Notes: generated from the sequence alone by a model not told the origin. A DNA stretch of 64,000 bases from Pseudomonadota bacterium (GCA_029561145.1 JAKQJM010000013.1:1-64000); one strand, 5' to 3'. Positions 1 through 9,361 are shown, counted from the stretch's first letter. Numbers and translations are program-made.

Positions 1-1968
1 GGCGTCGCCAGCGACCAACCCGATCAGGCCATCGAGCGGCGTGGCCCTGCGCTCGCGGCAGGTCTCGATGTGGAAGGACAACCGACTCGCGCCCTCACCG
101 GCTTCGCGGCGAGTTGCGGGGTCGACGTAGCGGCGCTCGAACGACTCGAAACCGACAAGGGTGCTTGGTTCGTCCACCGGGCCATGCAGCCCGGACAGCC
201 GACAGCCACCCTGCTGCCCGCGATCCTCGCCGAGGCGGTCAAGGTCTTGCCGATTCCGAAGCCGATGCGCTGGGGCGATCATGAATTCGCTTTCGTGCGC
301 CCGGCGCACTGGCTGGTCATGTTGCACGGAGCGGACGTGATCCCCGCCGAATTGTTCGGATTGAGCTCGGGCCGGCAATCGCGCGGTCATCGCTTCCATC
401 ACGCCGGGCCGGTGCATGTCGCCGACGCCGATTCCTGGCTCGATGCCTTGCACAATGCGAAGGTGCTTGCCGATCCGGCAGAGCGCCGGCGACGCATCGT
501 CGATGAAGTTGCGCGGGTCAGCGGCGAGATCGGCGGACAACCACGACTCTCGGCGGATCTGCTCGACGAGATCGCCAACCTGACCGAATGGCCGGTGGCG
601 ATCGCCTGTGCGTTCGATCGAAAATTCCTCGACGTCCCGCAGGAAGCGTTGGTCATGACCATGGAGACCAACCAGAAATTCATCCCGGTGTTCGATGCGG
701 CAGGAAAGCTCACCGAGCATTTCATTGGCATCGCCAATATCGAATCGAAGGATCCGGCCGAAATCCGCAAGGGCTACGAGCGCGTCATCCGCCCGCGCTT
801 CGCCGACGCCAAGTTCTTCCATGACGAGGATCGCAAGCAGGGTCTCGCATCGTTCCAGGAATCGCTGAAGTCGGTCACCTACCAGCAGTCGCTTGGCAGC
901 GTCTGGGACAAGTGCATCCGCGTCGCAGAACTCGCCCGCGTGATCGCCAATCGGGTTGGCGTCGATGCCGCGCTTGCCACGCGCGCAGCGGCCTTGAGCA
1001 AATGCGATCTGATGACGCGCATGGTCGGCGAGTTCCCCGAATTGCAGGGCATCATGGGCCGCTACTACGCGAGCCACGGCGACAAGCCCGAACCGGCCGA
1101 AGTCGCCACGGCCCTTGATGAGTTCTATCGACCCCGCAACGCCGCCGATGGCATCGCCGACGGCAAGCTCGGCCAAGTGCTCGCGATCGCTGAACGTCTC
1201 GATACGCTTTGCGGCATCTTTGCGGTCGGCATGAAGCCGAGCGGCAACAAGGATCCATTTGCCTTGCGCCGCGCTGCGCTCGGGCTCGCGCGAACGATGA
1301 TCGAGGGCGAGCTCGATCTCGATCTCAAGGCACATCTCGCGGAGGCGCTGGCAAGCCTGCCCGACGCGGCGCTCGTAGCCGGACTCGGCAAAGCCAAGGA
1401 CGGCAAGGCTCCGCAACTCGATGCCGGCAAGCGACGCGACGAACTCGCAACCGAGATCTTCGACTTCATCATCGACCGTCTGCGCAGCTACTACGCGGAA
1501 CAGGGCATCGCCAGCGAACCGTTCGAGGCCGTGCGCGCCCTGTCACCCTCCTCGCTCCTCGATTTCGATCGGCGCTTGCGGGCGGTCGTCGAATTTGCCG
1601 GACTTCCCGAAGCGCAAGCACTGGCTGCCGCCAACAAGCGTATTGGCAATATCCTGCGACAGGCCGGCAGCAGCGTCGCGGGCGACATCGAAGCCAACCT
1701 GCTCGAATCGGATGCCGAACGCGATCTGGTCGCTGCCCTTGCGCACGCGGAATCGGACAGTGCACCGCTGATTGCCAACGCGGACTATGTCGGCCTGCTT
1801 CGCCGCCTCGCCTCGTTGCGCGACCCCGTCGATCGCTACTTCGATCATGTCATGGTCATGGCGGACGACCCGGCTGTCCGGCGCAATCGCCTGATCCTGC
1901 TCGGTCGACTGCGCGCGATGTTCCTGCGCGTGGCCGACATCTCCCTGCTGCCGGGAGCCGCCGGCTGA
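1..1968 (+). CDS. glyS: Glycyl-tRNA synthetase beta subunit (5' truncated by window)
   Basis: The reading frame is open from base 1, so the true start lies upstream; 655 residues are visible and roughly 30–40 N-terminal residues are missing. The protein matches the GlyS beta subunit, which joins GlyQ in the cytoplasmic alpha2beta2 glycyl-tRNA synthetase and supplies tRNA recognition. Visible family signatures include the early ERRGPA segment, the METNQKF and NIESKDP stretches in the middle, the GNKDPFALRRAALG motif and a C-terminal DALR-type anticodon-binding region ending near LRAMF. A GTG at 70 is in frame but internal, because family residues continue upstream of it. The usual glyQ partner would be just left of the window. 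Confidence 0.96.
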   Translation, partial: GVASDQPDQAIERRGPALAAGLDVEGQPTRALTGFAASCGVDVAALERLETDKGAWFVHRAMQPGQPTATLLPAILAEAVKVLPIPKPMRWGDHEFAFVRPAHWLVMLHGADVIPAELFGLSSGRQSRGHRFHHAGPVHVADADSWLDALHNAKVLADPAERRRRIVDEVARVSGEIGGQPRLSADLLDEIANLTEWPVAIACAFDRKFLDVPQEALVMTMETNQKFIPVFDAAGKLTEHFIGIANIESKDPAEIRKGYERVIRPRFADAKFFHDEDRKQGLASFQESLKSVTYQQSLGSVWDKCIRVAELARVIANRVGVDAALATRAAALSKCDLMTRMVGEFPELQGIMGRYYASHGDKPEPAEVATALDEFYRPRNAADGIADGKLGQVLAIAERLDTLCGIFAVGMKPSGNKDPFALRRAALGLARTMIEGELDLDLKAHLAEALASLPDAALVAGLGKAKDGKAPQLDAGKRRDELATEIFDFIIDRLRSYYAEQGIASEPFEAVRALSPSSLLDFDRRLRAVVEFAGLPEAQALAAANKRIGNILRQAGSSVAGDIEANLLESDAERDLVAALAHAESDSAPLIANADYVGLLRRLASLRDPVDRYFDHVMVMADDPAVRRNRLILLGRLRAMFLRVADISLLPGAAG

Positions 1969-2058
1969 GCGCAAGCCTGAAGGCGTTCGAGTAAACTCCG
2001 CTGCAATGGAAAGCGAAACGAACCGGATGAAGTCAATCTCTGGGAACGTCCGACATTC

Positions 2059-2961
2059 ATGAGCCCGCGCAACAACGATGCCAGCACCACGCAGCGCCGC
2101 ACGATGCACCCGCATCGTCGCGTCGGCGCCGGCGAGGTTCCGGCCTGCCTCGTCGTCCTGCAGGGCCAGCGACTCGGCCAGCGCATCAATCTCGGTGAGG
2201 AGGCGTTGATCATCGGGCGCGCACCCGAGGCCGATTTCCAGATCGTCGAACGCAGCGTCTCGCGCGCGCACTGCCGCATTTCCCGCGAGCCGGCCGGATA
2301 CCGGATCAAGGATCTCGATTCGACCAACAAGACCTTCCTCAACGATCAGCCGATCATCGAGGCCGAACTCAAGGACGGCGATCACATTGCGGTCGGCAGC
2401 TGCGTGCTCAAGTTCATGGATCGCTCATCGGTCGAGGCACGCTACCACGAGGAGCTCTATCAGCTCGCAACCGCCGACCCGCTGACCGACCTGTACAACC
2501 GCCGTCAGTTTCTCGAACTGATCGATCGCGAAATCGCGCGTGCGGCAAACTACAAGCGCCCGCTCAGCCTGCTCATCATCGATCTCGATAATTTCAAGAT
2601 GATCAATGACCAGTACGGCCACCCGAACGGCGACATCGTGCTGAAGAAGGTGGCGATGGCACTGCGTGGCCACGCGCGCGAGGAGTTCATCATCGCGCGC
2701 ATCGGCGGCGAAGAGTTCGCGATCGTGCTTCCGGAAAACACCCTCGATCAGGCGATTGCGTTCGCCGACAGCCTGCGCGTGGCGCTGTCCGAACTCGAGT
2801 TTTCACTCAACGACGAGCGCAAGCAGGTCACTGTCAGCATCGGTGCTGCCGCATGGCAGGCCGGCATGAGTGCAACCGGCGATTTCATGCGCGCCGCGGA
2901 CGAACAGCTGTATCGGGCCAAGCAAGCCGGACGCAACCGGGTCTGCTCGGTGCTCGCCTAG
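2059..2961 (+). CDS. FHA–GGDEF diguanylate cyclase
   Basis: A 300-residue cytosolic protein with no membrane segment. Residues about 30–120 form an FHA domain (IIGRAPEADF, then SVSRAHCRI), which in this family binds phosphothreonine peptides. Residues about 135–298 form a GGDEF domain with the active signature GGEEF at 216–220 and the metal-binding DLDNFK segment, so synthesis of cyclic di-GMP from GTP is expected. The position of the inhibitory RxxD site reads REEF, so product feedback inhibition is probably weak or absent. It stands alone 90 bases after glyS. An FHA input suggests control by a Ser/Thr kinase encoded elsewhere (inference). Confidence 0.92.
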   Translation: MSPRNNDASTTQRRTMHPHRRVGAGEVPACLVVLQGQRLGQRINLGEEALIIGRAPEADFQIVERSVSRAHCRISREPAGYRIKDLDSTNKTFLNDQPIIEAELKDGDHIAVGSCVLKFMDRSSVEARYHEELYQLATADPLTDLYNRRQFLELIDREIARAANYKRPLSLLIIDLDNFKMINDQYGHPNGDIVLKKVAMALRGHAREEFIIARIGGEEFAIVLPENTLDQAIAFADSLRVALSELEFSLNDERKQVTVSIGAAAWQAGMSATGDFMRAADEQLYRAKQAGRNRVCSVLA

Positions 2962-3268
2962 CCGCCAACGCGGATCCGTTCCACGCGCCTCGTCATCGAC
3001 CGGCCACCCGGTACCGCGGGGACAGCGCATCGATTCGGACGGCTGAATCGCGGCCGCCTGCACGCGAAGTCATTGATTACGCCTTGCCGGAGCATTAGTG
3101 ATTGATTACGCCTTGCCGGAGCATTATTGTGCTCGGCCCGCGAAGCTCCGCCAATGGAACGCTTTGCCGAGAAACCCCGCACCTGACTATCGCCCGTTCA
3201 TGCAACGAGCGCTATGCTTGCGGTCAATCTACGATACATTTCGTTTATCGTTTGTGGAGGATCCAGCC
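2962..3268. other. Intergenic gap with a short tandem duplication
   Basis: About 300 bases between the GGDEF gene and the lipoprotein gene. I see no convincing gene. The only notable structure is the 26-base sequence repeated with a 29-base period at 3072–3126. The lipoprotein promoter should lie in the AT-richer stretch near 3215–3250, but no clear −35/−10 pair stands out. Confidence 0.6.
3072..3126. repeat. 26-bp tandem direct repeat, 29-bp period
   Basis: The sequence beginning ATTGATTACGCC and ending GGAGCATTA occurs at 3072–3097 and again, identically, at 3101–3126, separated by three bases. It sits upstream of the lipoprotein gene and does not fall in a recognised coding region. Confidence 0.9.
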
Positions 3269-4126
3269 ATGATGAAATTTGTCGCCACCGCACTGACCGC
3301 GCTGGCTGTACTCGGAGGCTGCAGTTCCTCCAGCCAGGCACCCACGGCGGCAACGCCGGACGCTGCCAGCACGCCGCAGACTCCCCAGCAGGCGGCCAAC
3401 GCACCCATTCCGAGTCTGGTTACCGGCAGCATCTCGCTGCGCGAGCCCGCCGCGATCAACGAAGGCGCGAAACTTGGCGTGCAACTGGTCGATGTTGCCC
3501 AGCAGGAACTGGTCATCGCCGAAACCTCCGAGACTGTCAGCGGACAGCCGCCGTATCCGTTCTCGCTGCCGGTCGATCCGTCGAAGATCGACCGCACCCG
3601 TGTCTATGTGGTCAACGTATTGCTCACCGACGGCGAACGCCGCTATGTCCAGGCGCTGCAGGCGCCGGTCCTGACCGGCGGTGCTGGCTCGAGCGTCAAC
3701 ATCGTGCTCAATGGCGAAGCGACGCCGGGCGAAACCCTCAAGGAAGCTTTCAACAAGCTCAAGGCGCATATCGGTGGCATGAAGCGCATCCAGGACGCCT
3801 TCCTCGATGGCGATCTGTCGGTCGCCTGGGATGGCTTCGTCGAGGCGGGCAACAAGCTGCGCTTCATGCGCGTCAACACCGAAACCGGCGACGGCGATAC
3901 CGCGGTGCGCAGCAATGTCGAGTATGCGTTCCTCAACGACAAGCCCATGGCGATCCTGCGCAAGGGCGCGGCAACGACGCGCGTCGGCTGGGACGAAAAC
4001 GGAGTGGTCATCCTCAACGAGAAGAGCGGCGGCGGCACGGTCAGCGACGAGGAAGCCAAGGCGTTCTATGACAACGCCACCCAGGCCTTTGCGATGGCAC
4101 AAAAGAAGATGCCGAAGAAGAAGTAA
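3269..4126 (+). CDS. YbaY/YscW-family lipoprotein
   Basis: A 285-residue lipoprotein. The ATG at 3269 is chosen because GGAGG lies at 3256–3260 and the product begins with a classic lipoprotein signal (MMKFVATALTALAVLGGC, lipobox LGGC). An in-frame GTG at 3098 would bury the signal. After an Ala/Pro/Thr linker, residues about 50–140 resemble the YbaY/YscW domain (SISLREPAAINEGAKLGVQL, then PPYPFSLPVDPSKID), a beta-sandwich found in outer-membrane lipoproteins and type III pilotins. The C-terminal half is not recognised. A strong terminator follows at 4150, so the gene is probably monocistronic. Confidence 0.85.
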   Translation: MMKFVATALTALAVLGGCSSSSQAPTAATPDAASTPQTPQQAANAPIPSLVTGSISLREPAAINEGAKLGVQLVDVAQQELVIAETSETVSGQPPYPFSLPVDPSKIDRTRVYVVNVLLTDGERRYVQALQAPVLTGGAGSSVNIVLNGEATPGETLKEAFNKLKAHIGGMKRIQDAFLDGDLSVAWDGFVEAGNKLRFMRVNTETGDGDTAVRSNVEYAFLNDKPMAILRKGAATTRVGWDENGVVILNEKSGGGTVSDEEAKAFYDNATQAFAMAQKKMPKKK

Positions 4127-4149
4127 TGCAGATGCACTATCGGGACAGG

Positions 4150-4177
4150 AAAAAGCCGGCCACTCGCCGGCTTTTTT
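4150..4177. terminator. Bidirectional intrinsic terminator
   Basis: AAAAA-GCCGGC, a CACTC loop, then GCCGGC-TTTTTT. It lies between two convergent genes (the lipoprotein and tex) and has an A tract on one side and a T tract on the other, so it can serve both. Confidence 0.93.
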
Positions 4178-4205
4178 CTTTGGCCACGGATTCGGTCGAC
4201 CGCGG

Positions 4206-6566
4206 TCAGCGTCGTGCCTTGGCGAACGCATCCGCGAAGGCGCTGCCGACCGCGGACTGGGTCGATGGCGCGGCCCGCTCCTGACGCGGCGGTCGAACGG
4301 ATTGCGGAACGTTCGACGCGGCAGCCTGGCGACCCTGGCCTGGCTCGTCCTCGAGACGCATGCTGAGGCCGATGCGCTTGCGCGCGACATCGATCTCGAT
4401 GATCTTGACCTTGACGATGTCGCCGGCCTTGACCACGTCGCGCGGATCCTTGACGAACTTGTTCGACAAGGCCGACACGTGGACGAGGCCATCCTGATGC
4501 ACGCCAAGATCGACAAATGCACCGAAGGCCGCGACATTGCTGATCACGCCTTCGAGAACCATGCCGGGCTTGAGGTCACGGATATCCTCGATGCCATCGG
4601 CAAACCTTGCGGTCCTGAATTCGGGACGCGGATCGCGGCCGGGCTTTTCCAGTTCCTTGAGGATGTCGCGCACGGTAGGCAGGCCGAAGTTCGCATCGAT
4701 GAACTTCTGCGGATCCAGCGAGCGCAGGAACGCGCTGTCGCCGATCAGCGATCTCACCTCGCGCCCGCACTGGTCGATGATGCGCTGGACCACCGGATAC
4801 GCTTCCGGATGCACCGATGACGCATCGAGCGGATCGTCGCCTGCAGGAATACGCAGAAAACCGGCGCATTGCTCGAAGGCCTTGTCGCCGAGCCTGGGAA
4901 CCTTGAGCAGTGCCTTGCGCGTGCGGAACGCCCCGTTCTCGTCACGATGGCGGACGATGTTTTCGGCGACCACCGGGGTCAATCCGGCGACGCGCGCGAG
5001 CAGCGCCGCCGAGGCCGTGTTCACGTCGACGCCGACCGCGTTGACGCAGTCCTCGACCCGGGCGACGAGCGCGTGGGCCAGCTTCACCTGGTTGACATCG
5101 TGCTGGTACTGGCCGACACCGATCGATTTCGGATCGATCTTGACGAGCTCCGCGAGCGGATCCTGCAAGCGACGCGCAATCGATACGGCACCTCGCAGTG
5201 AAACATCGAGCTGCGGAAATTCCCGGGCGGCGACCTCGGATGCCGAATACACCGACGCACCGGCCTCGCTGACGACGACCTTGGAAAGTCTCAGCTCGGG
5301 ATGCTTGCGCATCAGTTCTCCGGCTAGCCGGTCGGTCTCGCGTGACGCGGTGCCATTGCCTATCGCGATCAGGTTGACGGCATGCTTGCGGCTCAGCGCG
5401 GCGAGTTCGGCGATCGATTGATCCCAGAGCTTCTTCGGCTCATGCGGATAGATCACCGAGGTCGCCAGCAGCTTTCCCGTGCCGTCGACGATGGCCAGCT
5501 TGACCCCGGTACGGATACCCGGGTCGAGGCCCATCACGGTCTTCGGGCCGGCCGGCGCGGCCAACATGAGGTCTTTCAGGTTGTCGCCGAACACGCGGAT
5601 CGCCTCGGCTTCGGCGGCCTCGCGCGCGCGACCGAAAAGATCGAGGCCCAGATGCAGGTGCAACTTGATCCGCCACGCCTGACGCGCCGTATCGAGCAAC
5701 CAGCGATCGCCAGGGCGACCACGATCGGCGATCGCGAAATGGCGGGTGACGCGACCTTCGGCTTCGGCATGTCCGGCAGCTGCGGCCTCGTCGAGCGCGG
5801 CTGCGGGATCCTCGCCGGTCGAAACCGTGCGCAGTGGCGTCGTCGGCCGCGGCGCAAGTTCAAGATCGAGCACGCCTTCGTTGCGCGCACGGAACAAGGC
5901 GAGCAGACGATGCGAGGGAATCGTGCCGATCGCCTCGACATGCTGGAAGTAGTCGCGGAACTTCGCGCCGTCCGCTTCCTTGCCGGCGACGAGCCGCGCA
6001 CGGATCACGGCCTTCGCCGTCAGCCAGTCGCGCAAGGCACCGACCAGCGCCGGATCCTCCGAAAACACTTCGAGCAGGATTGCGCGCGCGCCTTCCAGCG
6101 CGGCCTTCGCATCGGCAACGCCTTTTCCCGCATCGACATAGGCAACCGCCTGATCCTCGGGCAGTCGATCGGGATCGTTGCGCAAGGCCAGTGCCAGCGG
6201 TTCGAGGCCTGCCTCGCGCGCAATCTGTGCCTTGGTCCGGCGCTTGGGCTTGTACGGCAGGTAGAGATCTTCGAGTCGCGCCTTGTTGTCAGCGGCGAGG
6301 ATGTCCGCGCGCAATGCATCGGTCAGCTTGCCCTGCTCGTCGACGCTGGCGATCACCGCTGCGCGCCGGTCTTCGAGTTCGCGCAGGTAACCGAGCCGCT
6401 CCTCAAGCAGGCGCAACTGCGTGTCATCAAGCCCACCGGTCACTTCCTTGCGGTAGCGCGCGATGAACGGCACGGTCGCACCACTGTCGATCAGTTCAAC
6501 GGCTGCCCGAACCTGTTCCGGGCGGGCGACGATTTCCTCGGCGATTCTGCTCTCGATGCTCGGCAT
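4206..6566 (-). CDS. tex: Tex family RNA-binding transcription accessory protein
   Basis: 786 residues, the usual length for Tex, a conserved cytoplasmic nucleic-acid-binding protein linked to transcription. Domains in order: an N-terminal helical Tex region ([14 protein letters not shown] near residues 35–50), a YqgF/RNase H-like domain ([18 protein letters not shown] near 345–365), helix-hairpin-helix motifs ([18 protein letters not shown]), and a C-terminal S1 RNA-binding domain ([21 protein letters not shown]). A short Arg/Ala-rich tail follows. It is downstream of mnmG on the same strand but separated by a probable terminator. Confidence 0.97.
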   Translation of the reverse strand: MPSIESRIAEEIVARPEQVRAAVELIDSGATVPFIARYRKEVTGGLDDTQLRLLEERLGYLRELEDRRAAVIASVDEQGKLTDALRADILAADNKARLEDLYLPYKPKRRTKAQIAREAGLEPLALALRNDPDRLPEDQAVAYVDAGKGVADAKAALEGARAILLEVFSEDPALVGALRDWLTAKAVIRARLVAGKEADGAKFRDYFQHVEAIGTIPSHRLLALFRARNEGVLDLELAPRPTTPLRTVSTGEDPAAALDEAAAAGHAEAEGRVTRHFAIADRGRPGDRWLLDTARQAWRIKLHLHLGLDLFGRAREAAEAEAIRVFGDNLKDLMLAAPAGPKTVMGLDPGIRTGVKLAIVDGTGKLLATSVIYPHEPKKLWDQSIAELAALSRKHAVNLIAIGNGTASRETDRLAGELMRKHPELRLSKVVVSEAGASVYSASEVAAREFPQLDVSLRGAVSIARRLQDPLAELVKIDPKSIGVGQYQHDVNQVKLAHALVARVEDCVNAVGVDVNTASAALLARVAGLTPVVAENIVRHRDENGAFRTRKALLKVPRLGDKAFEQCAGFLRIPAGDDPLDASSVHPEAYPVVQRIIDQCGREVRSLIGDSAFLRSLDPQKFIDANFGLPTVRDILKELEKPGRDPRPEFRTARFADGIEDIRDLKPGMVLEGVISNVAAFGAFVDLGVHQDGLVHVSALSNKFVKDPRDVVKAGDIVKVKIIEIDVARKRIGLSMRLEDEPGQGRQAAASNVPQSVRPPRQERAAPSTQSAVGSAFADAFAKARR

Positions 6567-6602
6567 TCTTTTCCACTGGTCCTTGAGACGGGAATGAAAA
6601 CG

Positions 6603-6637
6603 CGCCAGGCCGCTGATGCGGCCGTAGGCGGCTGGCG
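6603..6637 (-). terminator. Probable intrinsic terminator of mnmG
   Basis: Read on the minus strand, CGCCAG…CTGGCG encloses an inner GGCCGC-ATCA-GCGGCC hairpin, followed by CGTTTT. It begins ten bases past the mnmG stop and ends before tex. The T tract is short, so partial read-through into tex is likely. Confidence 0.6.
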
Positions 6638-6646
6638 AAACGGAAT

Positions 6647-8533
6647 TCAGGCGACGCGCTTGTGCCGCTTGAGGTGGATCAGCAGCAGCGAGATCGCTGC
6701 GGGGGTGATGCCGCTGATGCGCTGCGCCTGGCCAATCGTGGTCGGCAGTGCCGCCTTGAGCTTGATCAGGGCTTCGGCCGAAAGGCCACGCACGCCATCG
6801 TATTTGAAACCTGCCGGGATGCAGGTCTCCTCATGCCGACGGCTGCGTTCGATCTCGTCGCGTTGCCGGTCCAGATAGCCGGCGTACTTGGTCGCGATCT
6901 CGACCTGCTCGGCAACCTTCTCGTCTGCGACCGCCGGGCCGATTCCATCCACCGAGGCGAGTTTCGCGTAGTCCAGTTCGGGGCGGCGCAGGAGATCGAG
7001 CGCAGTCGCGTCGCGCGTGATCGACACGGCGAGGTCGGCTTCGATCGCGCGACCCAGCGCATTGCCTGGTGTTACCCACACGGCGCGCAAACGCGCCTGT
7101 TCGTCATCGATCGCTTCGCGCTTGCGTTGCACGCGCTCGTGATCCGCGTCGGACACGCAACCGAGTTCATGCCCGATCGCGCCCAGGCGCAGATCGGCGT
7201 TGTCTTCGCGCAGATGCAGGCGGTATTCGGCGCGCGAAGTGAACATGCGATAGGGCTCGAGCGTGCCATTCGTGGTCAGGTCATCGATCAGCACGCCGAT
7301 ATACGCCTCGTCGCGGCGCGGTGTCCACGGCGCAAGCCCTCGCGAAGCGCGCGCGGCATTCAGCCCGGCGATCAGGCCCTGCGCGGCAGCCTCTTCGTAA
7401 CCGGTTGTTCCATTGATCTGACCGGCGAAATACAGCCCGCCGATCGCCTTCGTTTCCAGCGAAGGCCTGAGACCGCGCGGATCGAAGTAGTCGTACTCGA
7501 TCGCATAGCCCGGACGGGTGACGTGTGCATTCTCGAAGCCGTGGATCGAACGCACGAGATCGAGTTGCACATCAAAGGGCAGCGAGGTCGAGATGCCGTT
7601 CGGATAGATCTCGTAGGTATCGAGACCTTCGGGTTCGATGAAAATCTGGTGCGAGGACTTGTCGGCGAAGCGAACGACCTTGTCCTCGATCGAGGGGCAA
7701 TAGCGCGGCCCGATGCCCTCGATCTTGCCACTGTACAGAGGCGAGCGATCCAGCCCGCCACGGATGATTTCGTGGGTACGCTCGCTGGTGTGGGTGATCC
7801 AGCAGCTGAGCTGGCGCGGATGCTCGTCACGCGAGCCCGTGAACGAGAATACCGGCGACGGATGGTCGCCGGGTTGCTCCTCGAGCCCGGAGTAGTCGAT
7901 CGTGCGACCGTCGATGCGCGGAGGAGTACCCGTCTTCAGGCGATCGACCGCGATCGGCAGTTCGCGCATGCGTTCGGCGAGCCGCTGGGCGGGCGCGTCG
8001 CCCGCACGGCCACCGGCGTGATTGCTCAGGCCGATATGGATCTTCCCGGCGAGAAAGGTGCCGGCGGTCAGCACGACCGTCGGCGCGTGAAAGCGCAGGC
8101 CCATCTGGGTCAGCACGCCGGTCACTCGCTCGCCCTCGATCAGCAGGTCATCGACGGCCTGCTGGAACAACTGCAGATTCGGCTGTGCTTCGACGATGGC
8201 ACGGATCGCCGCCTTGTACAGCACGCGATCGGCCTGACAGCGGGTTGCACGCACAGCCGGCCCCTTCGAGGCATTCAGTGTTCGCCACTGGATGCCGGCG
8301 CGGTCGGCCGCATGCGCCATTGCACCACCGAGCGCATCGATCTCGCGCACGAGATGGCCCTTGCCGATGCCACCGATCGCCGGGTTGCAGCTCATCTGGC
8401 CGATCGTCTCGATGCTGTGGCTGAGCAGCAAGGTACGCGCGCCAGTGCGCGCCGCAGCGAGAGCTGCCTCGGTTCCGGCGTGCCCGCCGCCGACAACGAT
8501 GACATCGAAATTGTGGAATGGCCTGGACGACAT
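6647..8533 (-). CDS. mnmG: tRNA uridine-5-carboxymethylaminomethyl modification enzyme MnmG
   Basis: 628 residues, matching MnmG (GidA) length. It has the N-terminal FAD-binding [17 protein letters not shown] motif, the conserved [13 protein letters not shown] segment with its cysteine, and the C-terminal MnmE-interacting helical region. MnmG works with MnmE to install the cmnm5 group on wobble uridine 34 of several tRNAs, using FAD, folate and glycine. The partner mnmE is not in this window. The upstream gap carries divergent sigma-54-type promoter signals reading the other way. Confidence 0.98.
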   Translation of the reverse strand: MSSRPFHNFDVIVVGGGHAGTEAALAAARTGARTLLLSHSIETIGQMSCNPAIGGIGKGHLVREIDALGGAMAHAADRAGIQWRTLNASKGPAVRATRCQADRVLYKAAIRAIVEAQPNLQLFQQAVDDLLIEGERVTGVLTQMGLRFHAPTVVLTAGTFLAGKIHIGLSNHAGGRAGDAPAQRLAERMRELPIAVDRLKTGTPPRIDGRTIDYSGLEEQPGDHPSPVFSFTGSRDEHPRQLSCWITHTSERTHEIIRGGLDRSPLYSGKIEGIGPRYCPSIEDKVVRFADKSSHQIFIEPEGLDTYEIYPNGISTSLPFDVQLDLVRSIHGFENAHVTRPGYAIEYDYFDPRGLRPSLETKAIGGLYFAGQINGTTGYEEAAAQGLIAGLNAARASRGLAPWTPRRDEAYIGVLIDDLTTNGTLEPYRMFTSRAEYRLHLREDNADLRLGAIGHELGCVSDADHERVQRKREAIDDEQARLRAVWVTPGNALGRAIEADLAVSITRDATALDLLRRPELDYAKLASVDGIGPAVADEKVAEQVEIATKYAGYLDRQRDEIERSRRHEETCIPAGFKYDGVRGLSAEALIKLKAALPTTIGQAQRISGITPAAISLLLIHLKRHKRVA

Positions 8534-8553
8534 GGACGCGCAGCGATTGATTC

Positions 8554-8565
8554 AATTGCGCAATT
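8554..8565. promoter_or_regulatory. Perfect 12-bp palindrome upstream of mnmG
   Basis: AATTGCGCAATT lies 21–32 bases upstream of the mnmG start and about 40 bases before the plus-strand sigma-54-type promoter. It could be an operator for either transcript. No regulator can be named from sequence alone. Confidence 0.35.
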
Positions 8566-8604
8566 CTAGCGTAGGGCGACGCGGATCAAGGATCCGGATC
8601 GATT

Positions 8605-8620
8605 TGGCACGGATTCTGCT
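8605..8620 (+). promoter_or_regulatory. Sigma-54 (−24/−12) promoter
   Basis: TGGCACGGATTCTGCT matches the consensus TGGCACGNNNNTTGCW at every defined position except one (C for the first T of TTGC). The GG and GC elements have the required spacing. The predicted start is near 8631 on the plus strand, and an intrinsic terminator follows at 8832 with no good coding frame between. Confidence 0.75.
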
Positions 8621-8630
8621 GCATCGAATC

Positions 8631-8861
8631 CGCACTCCCACCGGCGCTAGGCGTATGCGAGCACGCCGAAGGTCGGAATTCAGGGGCTGGCCACGTGCCG
8701 GTGGGAGGATGCACCTGGATCACGGGGATACGCTGGATAAGGCTGGCGCCCGGCGGTCGTAGGAACAGGGGGAATCCAAGAGGACCTTGGTGCCGGGCGC
8801 CAGATTGACTGGTCACCGGCCCGATTGAACGATGCCGCGCCTTCACAGGCGCGGCATTTTT
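8631..8861 (+). ncRNA. Candidate sigma-54-dependent small RNA, GGA-rich
   Basis: About 230 bases run from a sigma-54-type promoter to an intrinsic terminator. The predicted RNA is strongly structured: a 12-bp perfect stem CTGGCGCCCGGC (8743–8754) with GCCGGGCGCCAG (8792–8803), and inside it the hairpin CCAAG-AGGAC-CTTGG (8776–8790), which shows GGA in a loop. Nine GGA trinucleotides lie between about 8675 and 8784. GGA in hairpin loops is the hallmark of CsrA/RsmA-binding RNAs, so a Csr-type sponge is the leading idea. It does not carry the conserved motifs of SRP RNA or RNase P RNA, and I could not match it to 6S RNA. No protein of convincing composition is encoded on either strand. Confidence 0.55.
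8832..8861 (+). terminator. Intrinsic terminator of the candidate sRNA
   Basis: ATGCCGCGCC-TTCACA-GGCGCGGCAT followed by TTTT: a perfect 10-bp stem. The T tract is only on the plus strand, so it belongs to a rightward transcript from the gap, not to mnmG. Confidence 0.9.
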
Positions 8862-9039
8862 CGTTTTTCGGGTCGGGCAGAACCTTATCGGTAACGTCGA
8901 TTGACAGACTGTGACCGAAATCGCGGAAAACCGGCACGCCTTGGAGACGTCGGTCATCGGCGGTCATTTTACGACACGCCACGTCAGGGATTCGACTCGC
9001 TGATTCGAATTTCGATCACCGGGAAGGATTCTGGCTGGT

Positions 9040-9055
9040 TGGCACGCCCCTTGCT
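9040..9055 (+). promoter_or_regulatory. Perfect sigma-54 (−24/−12) promoter
   Basis: TGGCACGCCCCTTGCT matches the sigma-54 consensus at every defined position. Transcription should begin near 9066, 33 bases before the ATG of the small gene at 9099. Upstream, TGACCGA at about 8911 and TCGGTCA plus CGGTCAT near 8950–8963 form an inverted and direct repeat set at the distance where activator sites of enhancer-binding proteins usually sit. Confidence 0.85.
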
Positions 9056-9098
9056 ACATACGAATCAAACCACCCAATACCCGACGGAGTGTCCTCCC

Positions 9099-9296
9099 AT
9101 GATCGCCAGCGCCGCATCGATGAACGTCAATCCCCTCTTCCTGCGTCATGACCTGATGATCGAACTGGGCCGCCTCGAAATGGCCATGCAGGACATCCGC
9201 GATACCTCCGCACTTGAACTTGCGGCACCGCAGTTCCAGCAGCTTGAAAGCCGCCGCGCCCGCATCAACGAAGCGCTGAGCCGCCTGCCTGCCTGA
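9099..9296 (+). CDS. Small 65-residue protein under sigma-54 control, unknown
   Basis: The ATG at 9099 is preceded by GGAG at 9085–9088. The product is a small, mostly helical, soluble protein with a charged C-terminal half (LELAAPQFQQLESRRARINEALSRL) that could form one amphipathic or coiled-coil helix. No signal peptide or known domain is seen. An internal ATG at 9120 is an alternative start. A perfect sigma-54 promoter precedes it and an intrinsic terminator follows, so it is a complete single-gene unit. Confidence 0.7.
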   Translation: MIASAASMNVNPLFLRHDLMIELGRLEMAMQDIRDTSALELAAPQFQQLESRRARINEALSRLPA

Positions 9297-9337
9297 TTGT
9301 TCCGCCTGCGGGCAATACGTCGGGAGCGTCACCTTGA

Positions 9338-9361
9338 AACCGCGCGAAAGCGCGGTTTTTC
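9338..9361. terminator. Intrinsic terminator
   Basis: AAACCGCGC-GAAA-GCGCGGTTTTT, with a stable GAAA tetraloop. It ends the small sigma-54 gene, and its right arm touches the stop codon of the convergent lipoprotein gene at 9360. Confidence 0.92.

Noticed and set aside
3245-4537. 430-codon minus-strand frame opposite the lipoprotein and the tex end
   Set aside because: It crosses an intrinsic terminator and overlaps two real genes; no domain is visible.
5382-8569. Two long plus-strand frames opposite tex and mnmG
   Set aside because: Both are antisense to conserved genes and contain no recognisable motif.
8631-8861. Identity as SRP RNA, RNase P RNA, tmRNA or 6S RNA
   Set aside because: The conserved motifs of SRP RNA and RNase P RNA are absent, there is no tmRNA tag frame or tRNA-like ends, and the 6S central bubble could not be matched.
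8586-8957. Minus-strand frame of 123 codons in the mnmG upstream gap
   Set aside because: No ribosome-binding site or domain, and it overlaps the plus-strand terminator and the candidate sRNA, which explain the region better.
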